Assembly (NCBI RefSeq): GCF_000374305.1
Contig: NZ_KB894106.1
Span: 1 to 43,022 of the forward strand
Direction: 5' to 3'
Length of the DNA: 43,022 nt
Source of the DNA: Actinomadura flavalba DSM 45200
Lineage (GTDB): Bacteria; Actinomycetota; Actinomycetes; Streptosporangiales; Streptosporangiaceae
Shown in pieces: positions 37,698-43,022 of the stretch. The notes under the pieces are model-generated. The model did no database searches. It worked only from the letters and a program-made list of their open reading frames with translations, and had not been told where the DNA came from. Made by a program: the position numbers and the translations under genes. Position 1 is the first letter of the stretch. The number at the start of each line of letters is the position of its first letter.

Positions 37698-37898
37698 CTA
37701 CAGGTCGTACGCGCCAGCGCGGATCGCCACGGCCGTCGCGCGCCAGGCGGACGCTCGCAGGAGGATGGGCGGGGCCGCTGGGCGCTTGGAGTCACGGATG
37801 GCCATGAGGGCGACGACCTGCGCCAGTTCGACGCAATTTTCGCCTGTGCCAGATCGCCGACTTTTGCGCCATTGGGCGCGTGATAGCTCATGCAGCAT
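37698..37898 (-). CDS. DUF397 protein (partner of the Scr1-like regulator)
   Basis: This 66-residue protein is a typical DUF397 member: AQWRKSRRSGTGENCVELAQVVALMAIRDSKRP followed by ASAWRATAVAIRAG. In streptomycetes such proteins are encoded after a DUF5753/HTH regulator and at least one pair (Scr1/Scr2) behaves as a toxin-antitoxin-like system. The start at MLHELSRAQ is chosen since GGAG lies five bases before it; an ATG five codons upstream lacks a ribosome site. Confidence 0.88.
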   Translation of the reverse strand: MLHELSRAQWRKSRRSGTGENCVELAQVVALMAIRDSKRPAAPPILLRASAWRATAVAIRAGAYDL

Positions 37899-37924
37899 GA
37901 GCACTCCGTTCATCGCAAAGTGGG

Positions 37925-38788
37925 TTACGCGTTCGCCAGTCCGGCGAGCATCTCCCGGCTTGCGTCCGGGGACATCGCCGCACTCGCAACATCCGCGAGA
38001 GTAGCGCGGGCGCGACCCACCGCGTAGGCACTCTCCAGGTAGACCGGGCCGGCTTGGCCCTCGACGTGGGCGACGTCCAGCTCTGGGTCGTCATCATCGA
38101 ACGTGAAGAGCGTCACGCTGCCATCCAGGCCGAGATGTCCGGGGTGTGAGAACGGGACGATCTGAATGGTGATGTGCGGCTGGCACGCCGCTGACCACAG
38201 CTCCGCGAGCTGACGGCGCATCGCCTCGGCGCCCCCGACCTGCTGCCGGATCACCGCCTCGCCGAGCAGTGCGTGGAACCGCGGCGACGATCCGCGCAGC
38301 AGCAGCGTGCGGTGCATGCGAGCCTCGACGCGGCGAGCGACCTCCGCCTGGCGGCGAGCGACCTCCGCCTGGTCGACGCCGAGCGCGGCCGCACGGCTGA
38401 TGACCGCTGCGGCGTACTCCTCGGTCTGCAGCAGTCCCGGCACGAGCATCGCTTCCCAGCTCGTGATCGCGACCGCCTCGTCCTCCAGCGCCATGAACGA
38501 GCTGCCGAAGAGCGGGTCGAACGCGGTCCACCACCCTCGCCGATCCGTCTCTCGACTGAGGGCGAGGAGCGCGTCGCGCTCTGGGCTTGGGACGCCGTAC
38601 AGCTCCATGATCTTCTCGACGTCGGTGGGTTTCGGTCGGTTGGTTCCGGACTCGATCCGTGACAATTTCGCGGTCGACCATCCGAGCTGGCGAGCAGCTT
38701 TAGTGATCGAAAGTCCCGTCGCCTCGCGGTGTTTGCGGAGCGCGGCAACGAGTTTCCGCAGACGGACAGTCGGGAGCACAGCCTGCAC
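37925..38788 (-). CDS. XRE/DUF5753 (Scr1-like) transcription regulator
   Basis: This 287-residue protein has an N-terminal HTH (LRKLVAALRKHREATGLSITKAARQLGWSTAKLSRIESG) and a DUF5753 domain (RGWWTAFDPLFG, MLVPGLLQTEEYA, FHALLGEAVIRQQVG, TIQIVPFSHPGHLG, VAHVEGQAGPVYLE). The pair with DUF397 is very common in streptomycete chromosomes and controls development or acts as toxin-antitoxin; in a phage it may be a second immunity or maintenance system. GTG is used, with AAGGTG seven bases upstream. A 21-bp tandem duplication at 38331-38372 encodes QAEVARR twice. Confidence 0.9.
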   Translation of the reverse strand: MQAVLPTVRLRKLVAALRKHREATGLSITKAARQLGWSTAKLSRIESGTNRPKPTDVEKIMELYGVPSPERDALLALSRETDRRGWWTAFDPLFGSSFMALEDEAVAITSWEAMLVPGLLQTEEYAAAVISRAAALGVDQAEVARRQAEVARRVEARMHRTLLLRGSSPRFHALLGEAVIRQQVGGAEAMRRQLAELWSAACQPHITIQIVPFSHPGHLGLDGSVTLFTFDDDDPELDVAHVEGQAGPVYLESAYAVGRARATLADVASAAMSPDASREMLAGLANA

Positions 38789-38804
38789 GGGCGGTCACCT
38801 TACG

Positions 38805-38833
38805 TCGATATTCGGTCAGTCTCTTTGCCGCAA
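38805..38833 (-). promoter_or_regulatory. Promoter of the DUF5753 regulator
   Basis: On the minus strand TTGCGG (-35) and TATCGA (-10) are 17 bases apart. The first GCAACGTTGC palindrome covers the -35 box, so the regulator, or DUF397 with it, could control its own promoter. Confidence 0.6.
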
Positions 38834-38879
38834 CGTTGCAGCGATTTCTGCACCGTTGCTTGCGACCATGCAACGTTGC
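38830..38879. promoter_or_regulatory. Three operators at 20-bp spacing (GCAACGTTGC type)
   Basis: GCAACGTTGC occurs at 38830 and 38870, and GCACCGTTGC at 38850. The spacing is exactly 20 bp each time, or about two turns of DNA, so bound dimers would line up on one face. The outer palindromes form a larger inverted repeat (GCCGCAACGTTGCA and its complement). They lie between the regulator and the divergent rightward gene. Confidence 0.75.
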
Positions 38880-38948
38880 GGCGCACACTAACAACATCAC
38901 CACAGCCTGACACGCACGGTGATCATCTGCACTAGCGGAAGGTCCATC

Positions 38949-39197
38949 ATGCCGAGCATCACGACGGTCGCGGACGATAATGCAGGAACGCATAGCCCGG
39001 AATACGCGGCGCGAGCTGCGCGCAGCCTCGACCGCGAGTCCCCGCCGACCGTGCGCGTTTGGTGGGGCCCCGCCACCGGCAAGTACCTGGCCGTCGTGGT
39101 GTCGGCGGCTGGCCGCCAGCGGGATCGCCTGCTGGAGGCCGCGACGCCGGCCGAGATGCACGCGGCGATCCGCTCGGCCCTCGCCTGGCCGTCCTGA
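38949..39197 (+). CDS. Small hypothetical protein divergent from the DUF5753 regulator
   Basis: This 82-residue protein begins MPSITTVADDNAGTHSPEYAARAARSL and has a probable beta part (TVRVWWGPATGKYLAVVVSA) and a helix (RQRDRLLEAATPAEMHAAIRSAL). GGAAGG before ATG supports the start. It shares the operator region with the regulator, so may be under its control. The family is unknown. Confidence 0.65.
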   Translation: MPSITTVADDNAGTHSPEYAARAARSLDRESPPTVRVWWGPATGKYLAVVVSAAGRQRDRLLEAATPAEMHAAIRSALAWPS

Positions 39198-39448
39198 TGG
39201 CGACGTACCTCATCAAGCGCCACCAGCCCGGCTACTACTTCGTCCTCCGGACGCAGCCCGGCAGCTCCACGGGTGTGCCCGCCGCGAGCACCCAGCGAGA
39301 GCAGGACGGCCGCTGGGCCACGCGGCGTCTGCCGAACGGCCCGATCGAGAAGCAGGAGAACCCGGGCCTGGACACCGACGCGGAAAACGTCCGCGCGGTC
39401 CTGGCCCGCTTCCTCGGCGTCGAACTCGACGCCGTGTCGGGCCCATGA
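39197..39448 (+). CDS. Small hypothetical protein
   Basis: This 83-residue protein starts at the TGATG overlap with the previous gene and contains YLIKRHQPGYYFVLRTQPGS and ENVRAVLARFLGVELD. It reads as a small beta-alpha fold with no known motif. Co-translation with the preceding gene suggests a joint role. Confidence 0.65.
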   Translation: MATYLIKRHQPGYYFVLRTQPGSSTGVPAASTQREQDGRWATRRLPNGPIEKQENPGLDTDAENVRAVLARFLGVELDAVSGP

Positions 39449-39768
39449 TCGCCGCTGCCTGCCAGAGCGGAGGGCCTGGTGGGCAGCGGTCACCACGTGG
39501 CCGGCCAGTCCATGGGCCGGCCACAACCGCACCCCCGCCCGGGTGCGGGGCTGTCGGGGCACGCACCCGGGCGGGGGCGGGTGGGGACCGTAACCCGGGG
39601 CGGGGCGGTCCCCACCCACTGTACGCGCGGTGCCTCTCCACCCCCGGCGGGGAGGCACCGCGTCCCGGGCGGGGTGGCCGGATGGTGACACGAGTGTCGC
39701 CAACGGCAACGCGTTCGGGACGCGCGGCGTCTCACAGCGGAAACCCCCGATCCCAGGAGTCACACCCC
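39449..39768 (+). other. Non-coding region of 320 bases with hairpin array
   Basis: No gene is seen here. It holds the four-hairpin array at 39497-39662 and then GACAC-GA-GTGTC near 39690, a short inverted repeat, and ends at the ribosome site of the PASTA gene. A promoter for that gene may lie between 39665 and 39750 but no clear boxes were found. Confidence 0.6.
39497..39662 (+). repeat. Array of four strong hairpins
   Basis: Four perfect inverted repeats lie in a row: 39497-39524 (10 bp), 39532-39577 (16 bp), 39579-39617 (12 bp) and 39626-39662 (11 bp). As RNA they would be very stable. None ends in a T run. The array resembles the one at 30161-30393 in style, but not in sequence. Confidence 0.85.
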
Positions 39769-40272
39769 ATGTACCAGCCGCCCATGCCCCCACCCCCGCC
39801 TCCCGCCCGGCATGGCCTGCCCGGCTACGCCGGCGCTCTGCTCGCGATGGGTGGCCTGGTACTAGGCGCGATGGGCGGCTGCGTCGTCGGCGTCGGCATC
39901 GCCTCGACGCCGGACCCACAGGCACGGCCGGTCGCGACGCTCACGGTCACGCCCACGCAAGCGGAGACCTCGCCCGCCTCGATCCCGGCATCGGCGTCGC
40001 CCACCCAGTCGGCTCCGGCCAAGTCGCCCACCCCCGTGCCGACGCCCGTGACGAAGGTCAAGGTGCCCGACCTGGAAGATCTCGACGGCGCTACGGCGGA
40101 GTCGAAGCTGAGCCAGCTCGGCGTCACGAACGTCCAGTTCTCCAGCGCTGACCCCTCGGCGAGCGTGGTCATCCTCCCGGCCAACTGGCGCGTCGTGGGC
40201 CAGACGCCGGACGCGGGCAGCCGCATCGAGCCCCACGCCCTGGTCGTCCTGCGCGTGAAGAAGATCGCCTAG
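39769..40272 (+). CDS. Membrane protein with PASTA domain
   Basis: This 167-residue protein has a short proline-rich cytoplasmic start, one membrane helix (about residues 18-45, GALLAMGGLVLGAMGGCVVGVG), a Ser/Thr/Pro linker and one outside PASTA domain (residues 97-165: VKVPDLEDLDGATAESKLSQLG, VVGQTPDAGSRIEPHALVVLRV). PASTA domains bind peptidoglycan fragments and occur in PknB kinases and penicillin-binding proteins. Here no kinase domain is attached. It could act at the wall of the lysogen. AGGAG precedes the ATG. Confidence 0.82.
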   Translation: MYQPPMPPPPPPARHGLPGYAGALLAMGGLVLGAMGGCVVGVGIASTPDPQARPVATLTVTPTQAETSPASIPASASPTQSAPAKSPTPVPTPVTKVKVPDLEDLDGATAESKLSQLGVTNVQFSSADPSASVVILPANWRVVGQTPDAGSRIEPHALVVLRVKKIA

Positions 40273-40282
40273 GGCATGACGA

Positions 40283-40313
40283 AACGCCCCCGCCCGTAAA
40301 GGGCGGGGGCGTT
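40283..40313. terminator. Bidirectional terminator
   Basis: A perfect 13-bp stem (AACGCCCCCGCCC and its complement) with loop GTAAA lies between convergent genes. A and T bases at its ends suit termination from either strand. Confidence 0.82.
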
Positions 40314-40446
40314 CGCGTCCCGGCGCTGCCGAGGGCCGCGCCGGGACTGCGCTGGATGTGAGGTGGCCGCCGCTCCAGCAGGCAGACGGCCGTATCGCAA
40401 GTCGTACCGAGTGGCGCCCGGGCACGCCCGAGCAGTTCGTTCCAGC
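40314..40446. other. Gap between convergent genes
   Basis: Apart from the terminator just upstream, I see no gene or clear signal in these bases. Confidence 0.5.
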
Positions 40447-40773
40447 CTACGGCGTGCCGTTGGTCCCGGTCGAGCGGTGCGCGGCCGCACGGAGCCGGGC
40501 CAGCTCGGCGTCCGAGACGCCACCGCCCGGGTAGACGGGCTGGCGGGCCAGGCCGAGCAGCCGCCCGGCGCCGGGCCACCGCCGTTCCAGCAGCCGGACC
40601 CCGACGTAGTAGACGGTCTGGGCCGCGACGGCGAGCGCGATGGTCAGGGCGACGGTGAGCCGGTCGGACAGGTCGGCGGGCACGGCGACGCCGGCGCCGA
40701 GCGCCAGGCCGACACCGCCCCCGACGATCTTGCCCGCGATGTCCCGGACGATCGAGGTCATGAGGTCGGACAT
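40447..40773 (-). CDS. Second holin-like membrane protein
   Basis: This 108-residue protein has two membrane helices (IAGKIVGGGVGLALGAGVAVPA and LTVALTIALAVAAQTVYYVGV) joined by a short polar turn, then a conserved-looking RLLERRWPGAGRLLGLARQPVYP and a charged end. Actinophage proteins with this pattern are often called holin or membrane protein. It lies apart from the main lysis genes but downstream of the endolysin on the same strand. GGAGG precedes its ATG. Confidence 0.62.
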   Translation of the reverse strand: MSDLMTSIVRDIAGKIVGGGVGLALGAGVAVPADLSDRLTVALTIALAVAAQTVYYVGVRLLERRWPGAGRLLGLARQPVYPGGGVSDAELARLRAAAHRSTGTNGTP

Positions 40774-40791
40774 GATGCCTCCAAAATGGCG

Positions 40792-40820
40792 CTGACCAGC
40801 GTCATCGCCGTGTCTACACT
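40792..40820 (+). promoter_or_regulatory. Rightward promoter
   Basis: CTGACC (-35) and TACACT (-10) are 17 bases apart, about 35 bases before the ATG of the next rightward gene. Confidence 0.5.
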
Positions 40821-40854
40821 CGTAGTAGTCGATCTACCTGCAGGCGGTGATCGC

Positions 40855-41172
40855 ATGGACCACCTCGCCCGGTTGGACACTTCGCCCGATGCGACGAGCC
40901 CGGCGTGCAGCGTCTGCGGCCGTCCCGTCGTCGGCGCCGCCTCGGACCTGCGGCACGAGGACGAGGCGCGGCGCCCGCGGCTGCTGCCCGCGCGTGGCGA
41001 TGTCGCTGCCGTGCGCCGCGCCGAGCTCGTCGCCGAGCGCGCCCTGGCGGGCATGGTCTGGACGCCGAGCGCGACGGCCGCCGACCGGGCGGCCGCCGTG
41101 GTCGAGGCCCTGTACGCCGCCGGGCTGATCAGCGCGCGGCCGCGGGCCGTCCGGCCGCGCGCCGTGGCCTAG
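40855..41172 (+). CDS. Hypothetical protein
   Basis: This 105-residue protein has a Cys pair (CSVCGRP) near the N-terminus and a helical rest (AVRRAELVAERALAGMVW, DRAAAVVEALYAAGL). It ends with RPRAVRPRAVA. AGGCGG precedes the ATG. Its stop overlaps the stop of the convergent methyltransferase gene in the shared bases CTAG. Function is unknown. Confidence 0.62.
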   Translation: MDHLARLDTSPDATSPACSVCGRPVVGAASDLRHEDEARRPRLLPARGDVAAVRRAELVAERALAGMVWTPSATAADRAAAVVEALYAAGLISARPRAVRPRAVA

Positions 41173-41921
41173 CCCGAGACCGTGACCGGCGCCGAGCTGC
41201 TCGCCGCGAGCCGCTCGGCCCCGATCGTCGCGTAGTGCTCAGTGACCTCGATGCCGACGAACCGGCGGCCCTCGGCGAGGGCCGCGACGCCCGTGGACGC
41301 GGCGCCGGCGAACGGGTCGAGCACCATCCCGCCGACCGGACAGACCTGGACGAGCTGCCGCAGGACATCCGTCGGCTTCTGCGTGATGTGTCGCCGCTCG
41401 CGGCCGCGGGGCTGCGAGCCCTCGACCAGGCCGGGTAGATAGATCGGCTCGACGTGGCGGAGCGGCGGCCCGTTGCTGGCCCACAGCACGTACTCGCACT
41501 CGCTCTTGAATCCGTTCCGGCACGGGCGCGAGATGCGCTTGCGCCAGGGGATGATGCCGCGCCACGTCCACCCGGCGGCCTGCAGCGCGTCGCTGGTCGC
41601 CGGGAGCTGCCGCCAGTCTGTGAAGACGAGCGCGGACGCGCCGGGCGTCGCCGCGCGCAGGGACTCTGACAGCACCAGCGTGAGCCAGTAGCCGAAGCTG
41701 CGCTGGTCGCGGTTGTCGCCGGCGAAGTCCGCCAGGTCGTGGGCGGCGTCGCCGCTGACGTACTTGCCGCGGGCGGAGTCGCCGCGGCGCGCAGTCGCCG
41801 TCCTGCCGCCGCTGTTGTACGGGGGGTCGGTCAGGATCAGGTCGACGCTGCCGTCGGGCAGCGTGGGCAGGACGGCGAGGGCGTCGCCGTGGTGGATCGT
41901 CCAGGTGTCATGGGAGGGCAT
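41169..41921 (-). CDS. DNA methyltransferase (DPPY type, orphan)
   Basis: This 250-residue enzyme has TDPPYNSGG (residues 31-39), ITQKP (179-183) and DPFAGAASTG (202-211), in the order of beta-class N6-adenine or N4-cytosine methyltransferases, with the target-recognition part between. It would move a methyl group from S-adenosylmethionine to DNA. No restriction enzyme is nearby, so it may guard phage DNA from host nucleases or affect regulation. The target sequence cannot be read from the protein. Confidence 0.9.
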   Translation of the reverse strand: MPSHDTWTIHHGDALAVLPTLPDGSVDLILTDPPYNSGGRTATARRGDSARGKYVSGDAAHDLADFAGDNRDQRSFGYWLTLVLSESLRAATPGASALVFTDWRQLPATSDALQAAGWTWRGIIPWRKRISRPCRNGFKSECEYVLWASNGPPLRHVEPIYLPGLVEGSQPRGRERRHITQKPTDVLRQLVQVCPVGGMVLDPFAGAASTGVAALAEGRRFVGIEVTEHYATIGAERLAASSSAPVTVSG

Positions 41922-41951
41922 GACGTTCCCCCTTTGGGAGGTCGTGAAGGG

Positions 41952-42113
41952 TCAGGGATCTTCGGGCGGCCGCGCGCGGTCCACGACGTGGTTGACGACC
42001 GCGCGCCACGCCTTCCGCTCGTCCGCGGACAGGTCCTGCCAGGCAAGGCCGCCGCCGCGGGTCGTGCAGTAGCGGGCGTACGCCTCGCGTGCGATCTCGT
42101 CTACATCGCCCAT
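41952..42113 (-). CDS. Very small acidic protein before the methyltransferase
   Basis: This 53-residue protein, MGDVDEIAREAYARYC at its start and LAWQDLSADERKAWRAVVNHVV in its core, has a helix pattern (W..L....R.AW) common to small actinophage proteins. GGGGGTGA before ATG is a good ribosome site. It is read leftward from the same operator region that drives the rightward genes, just ahead of the methyltransferase. Function is unknown. Confidence 0.68.
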   Translation of the reverse strand: MGDVDEIAREAYARYCTTRGGGLAWQDLSADERKAWRAVVNHVVDRARPPEDP

Positions 42114-42127
42114 GCTCACCCCCTATT

Positions 42128-42145
42128 TGTCTAATCGGCTTGACA
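42128..42145. promoter_or_regulatory. Operator, copy 1 (TGTCTA-N6-TTGACA)
   Basis: TGTCTA-ATCGGC-TTGACA; its last six bases are also the -35 box of the rightward promoter. The style resembles GntR-family operators of actinobacterial mobile elements. Confidence 0.65.
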
Positions 42146-42168
42146 GTCATCGCGTGGGCCCGTACCGT
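42140..42168 (+). promoter_or_regulatory. Strong rightward promoter
   Basis: A perfect TTGACA -35 and a TACCGT -10 are 17 bases apart. The start of transcription would fall in the second operator copy. Confidence 0.75.
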
Positions 42169-42174
42169 TCAAAG

Positions 42175-42192
42175 TGTCAAATCAACTAGACA
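42175..42192. promoter_or_regulatory. Operator, copy 2 (inverted)
   Basis: On the minus strand this reads TGTCTA-GTTGAT-TTGACA, the same pattern as copy 1 in reverse orientation. It covers the likely transcript start. Confidence 0.65.
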
Positions 42193-42206
42193 CCAAGAGG
42201 TGCGGG

Positions 42207-42599
42207 ATGATGATCACTCAGACGGTGCAGCTCGCCGGCGAGACCGTCGAGATCCGATCCGGGACGGCGCCCGCGCACCGCACCTACGAGGCGGTGAGCG
42301 GCGAGACCTGGCACGGGAGCCTGCACGTCCAGCCCGCCCGCTTCGGGGTTCACCCCGTTGCCGGGGGCGTGCTCATCACCCTCGGCGCGTCGCGCAGCGA
42401 GCCGGTCGAGGTGCTCGGCTGGGGGCTCATCGGGAACGTGTTGTGCAGCCCGCAGACGTGGGAGCCGGGCGCGTCCCAGTGGGGGCCCAACCCGGTCGAG
42501 GCCATCACCGAGCCCGCCACCGTCCAGGCCGTCACCGAGATCCTGACCACCATCGCCGAGCACTACGCCGAGCACTACGCCGGCGAGGGCGTGCGATGA
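42207..42599 (+). CDS. Hypothetical protein
   Basis: This 130-residue protein is beta-rich at its start (MITQTVQLAGETVEIRSGTAP, GSLHVQPARFGVHPVAGGVLITLG) and ends with a helix holding a short repeat (EHYAEHYAGEG). AGAGG six bases before the first of two adjacent ATGs supports this start. It is driven by the strong promoter just upstream and is probably made under control of the TGTCTA operators. The family is unknown. Confidence 0.7.
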   Translation: MMITQTVQLAGETVEIRSGTAPAHRTYEAVSGETWHGSLHVQPARFGVHPVAGGVLITLGASRSEPVEVLGWGLIGNVLCSPQTWEPGASQWGPNPVEAITEPATVQAVTEILTTIAEHYAEHYAGEGVR

Positions 42600-42826
42600 C
42601 GGCCGACGACGAGCGTGGCCCCCGCCCCCAGCGGGGGCCACGCCCCATCACGGTGGACGACGTCGCAGCCGCACGCGCCGCCCGCGACGCAGCCGAGCAG
42701 CACCTGCGCGACACCATCCGCCGCGCGCTCACCCAGCCACGCGCCCACCGGCCACGCGCCGGCGACATCGCCGCAGCCGCCGGACTCTCGCGCGGTAGGT
42801 GCTACCAGATCCGCGACGAACCCTGA
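42596..42826 (+). CDS. Small HTH protein
   Basis: This 76-residue protein has a helix (AARAARDAAEQHLRDTIRRAL) and a C-terminal helix-turn-helix-like AGDIAAAAGLSRGRCYQIRDEP, a pattern of small sigma-like or excise-like DNA-binding proteins in actinophages. It overlaps the previous gene (ATGA) and may be the regulator for this region. It converges with the endolysin gene. Confidence 0.72.
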   Translation: MTADDERGPRPQRGPRPITVDDVAAARAARDAAEQHLRDTIRRALTQPRAHRPRAGDIAAAAGLSRGRCYQIRDEP

Positions 42827-42836
42827 GCTCGCCGCG

Positions 42837-43022
42837 TCACTTGTGGACGCGCAGGAGGATGGGCCAGGTCTGGGGGCCGACGATGCCGTCGGCGGGGACG
42901 CCGCCCCACTTCTGGACGGCCTTGACCGCCGCCTCGACCTTGGCGTCGAAGCCGCCCTCCACGGGGCCGATCTCCTGGTGGGAGCGGGCGTGCAGGAGAC
43001 CGCGCAGGGTGTGCACGGCCTC
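42837..43022 (-). CDS. Endolysin (3' part)
   Basis: This is the C-terminal part of the amidase gene that begins at 650. It encodes the end of a PG_binding_1 domain: FDAKVEAAVKAVQKWGG, then VPADGIVGPQTWPILLRVHK at the stop, with the D-G-x-V-G-x-x-T-W signature of wall-binding repeats. The last 95 bases are the same bases as 1-95. The tail helps hold the enzyme on the cell wall. Confidence 0.93.
   Translation of the reverse strand, partial: EAVHTLRGLLHARSHQEIGPVEGGFDAKVEAAVKAVQKWGGVPADGIVGPQTWPILLRVHK
42928..43022. repeat. Right copy of 95-bp terminal direct repeat
   Basis: These bases equal bases 1-95; see the left copy. Joining the ends gives a circle of about 42,927 bp. Confidence 0.95.

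Noticed and set aside
42174..42206. Earlier start (GTG) for the gene at 42207
   Set aside because: It would lie in the operator and at the predicted transcript start, with no ribosome site; AGAGG before 42207 fits better.
1..43022. CRISPR array or tRNA gene
   Set aside because: No regularly spaced direct repeats and no full tRNA cloverleaf were seen on either strand.

Overview
The window is one complete, circular genome of a temperate, siphovirus-type (long-tailed, HK97-like) phage of a high-GC actinobacterium. The first 95 bases and the last 95 bases are identical, so the real unit is about 42,927 bp and the endolysin gene runs across the join. A host in or near Streptomyces/Streptosporangiales is inferred from very high GC, frequent GTG starts, ATGA/GTGA gene overlaps, and family types common there: a DUF5753/DUF397 (Scr1-like) pair, DUF6221, DUF6907, Lsr2 and LuxR-type DNA-binding domains.

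Layout. Late genes run leftward (minus strand) from about 22.7 kb to the left end and around the join: HNH nuclease, terminase small and large subunits, membrane protein, portal, a capsid polyprotein (zinc ribbon, protease, scaffold, major capsid), head-tail connectors, major tail protein, tail assembly chaperones with a -1 frameshift on GGGGGAA, a 1402-residue tape measure protein with an embedded NlpC/P60 peptidase, Dit-like and Gp37-like tail proteins, two minor tail proteins, holin-like and spanin-like membrane proteins and the amidase endolysin. Early leftward genes (32.3 to 22.8 kb) are small and mostly unknown: an HTH starter gene, a LuxR-Lsr2 fusion, a candidate replication protein, a family of four related accessory genes, zinc-ribbon proteins and a DUF6221 protein.

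The rightward strand (32.4 to 37.5 kb) carries the lysogeny side: an XRE repressor, a tyrosine integrase, small proteins, a PP2C-type phosphatase, and a ParA ATPase with a ribbon-helix-helix-like partner, followed by a perfect 32-bp palindrome that may be its centromere. From 37.7 to 42.8 kb there is a mixed accessory block: an Scr1-like HTH/DUF397 pair with three operators spaced exactly 20 bp apart, a membrane protein with a PASTA domain, an orphan DNA methyltransferase, a second holin-like protein, and a promoter flanked by two copies of TGTCTA-N6-TTGACA.

The most interesting parts are the divergent immunity switch near 32.3 kb. An operator fills the -35/-10 spacer and both transcripts look leaderless. 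The repressor ends in a degron-like VAVAA and sits directly before the integrase, as in integration-dependent immunity. Also notable are two intergenic arrays of four or five strong hairpins, the PP2C plus PASTA combination that echoes host PknB/PstP signalling, and the co-occurrence of integrase and partition genes. All functions are read from sequence patterns; no search was run.
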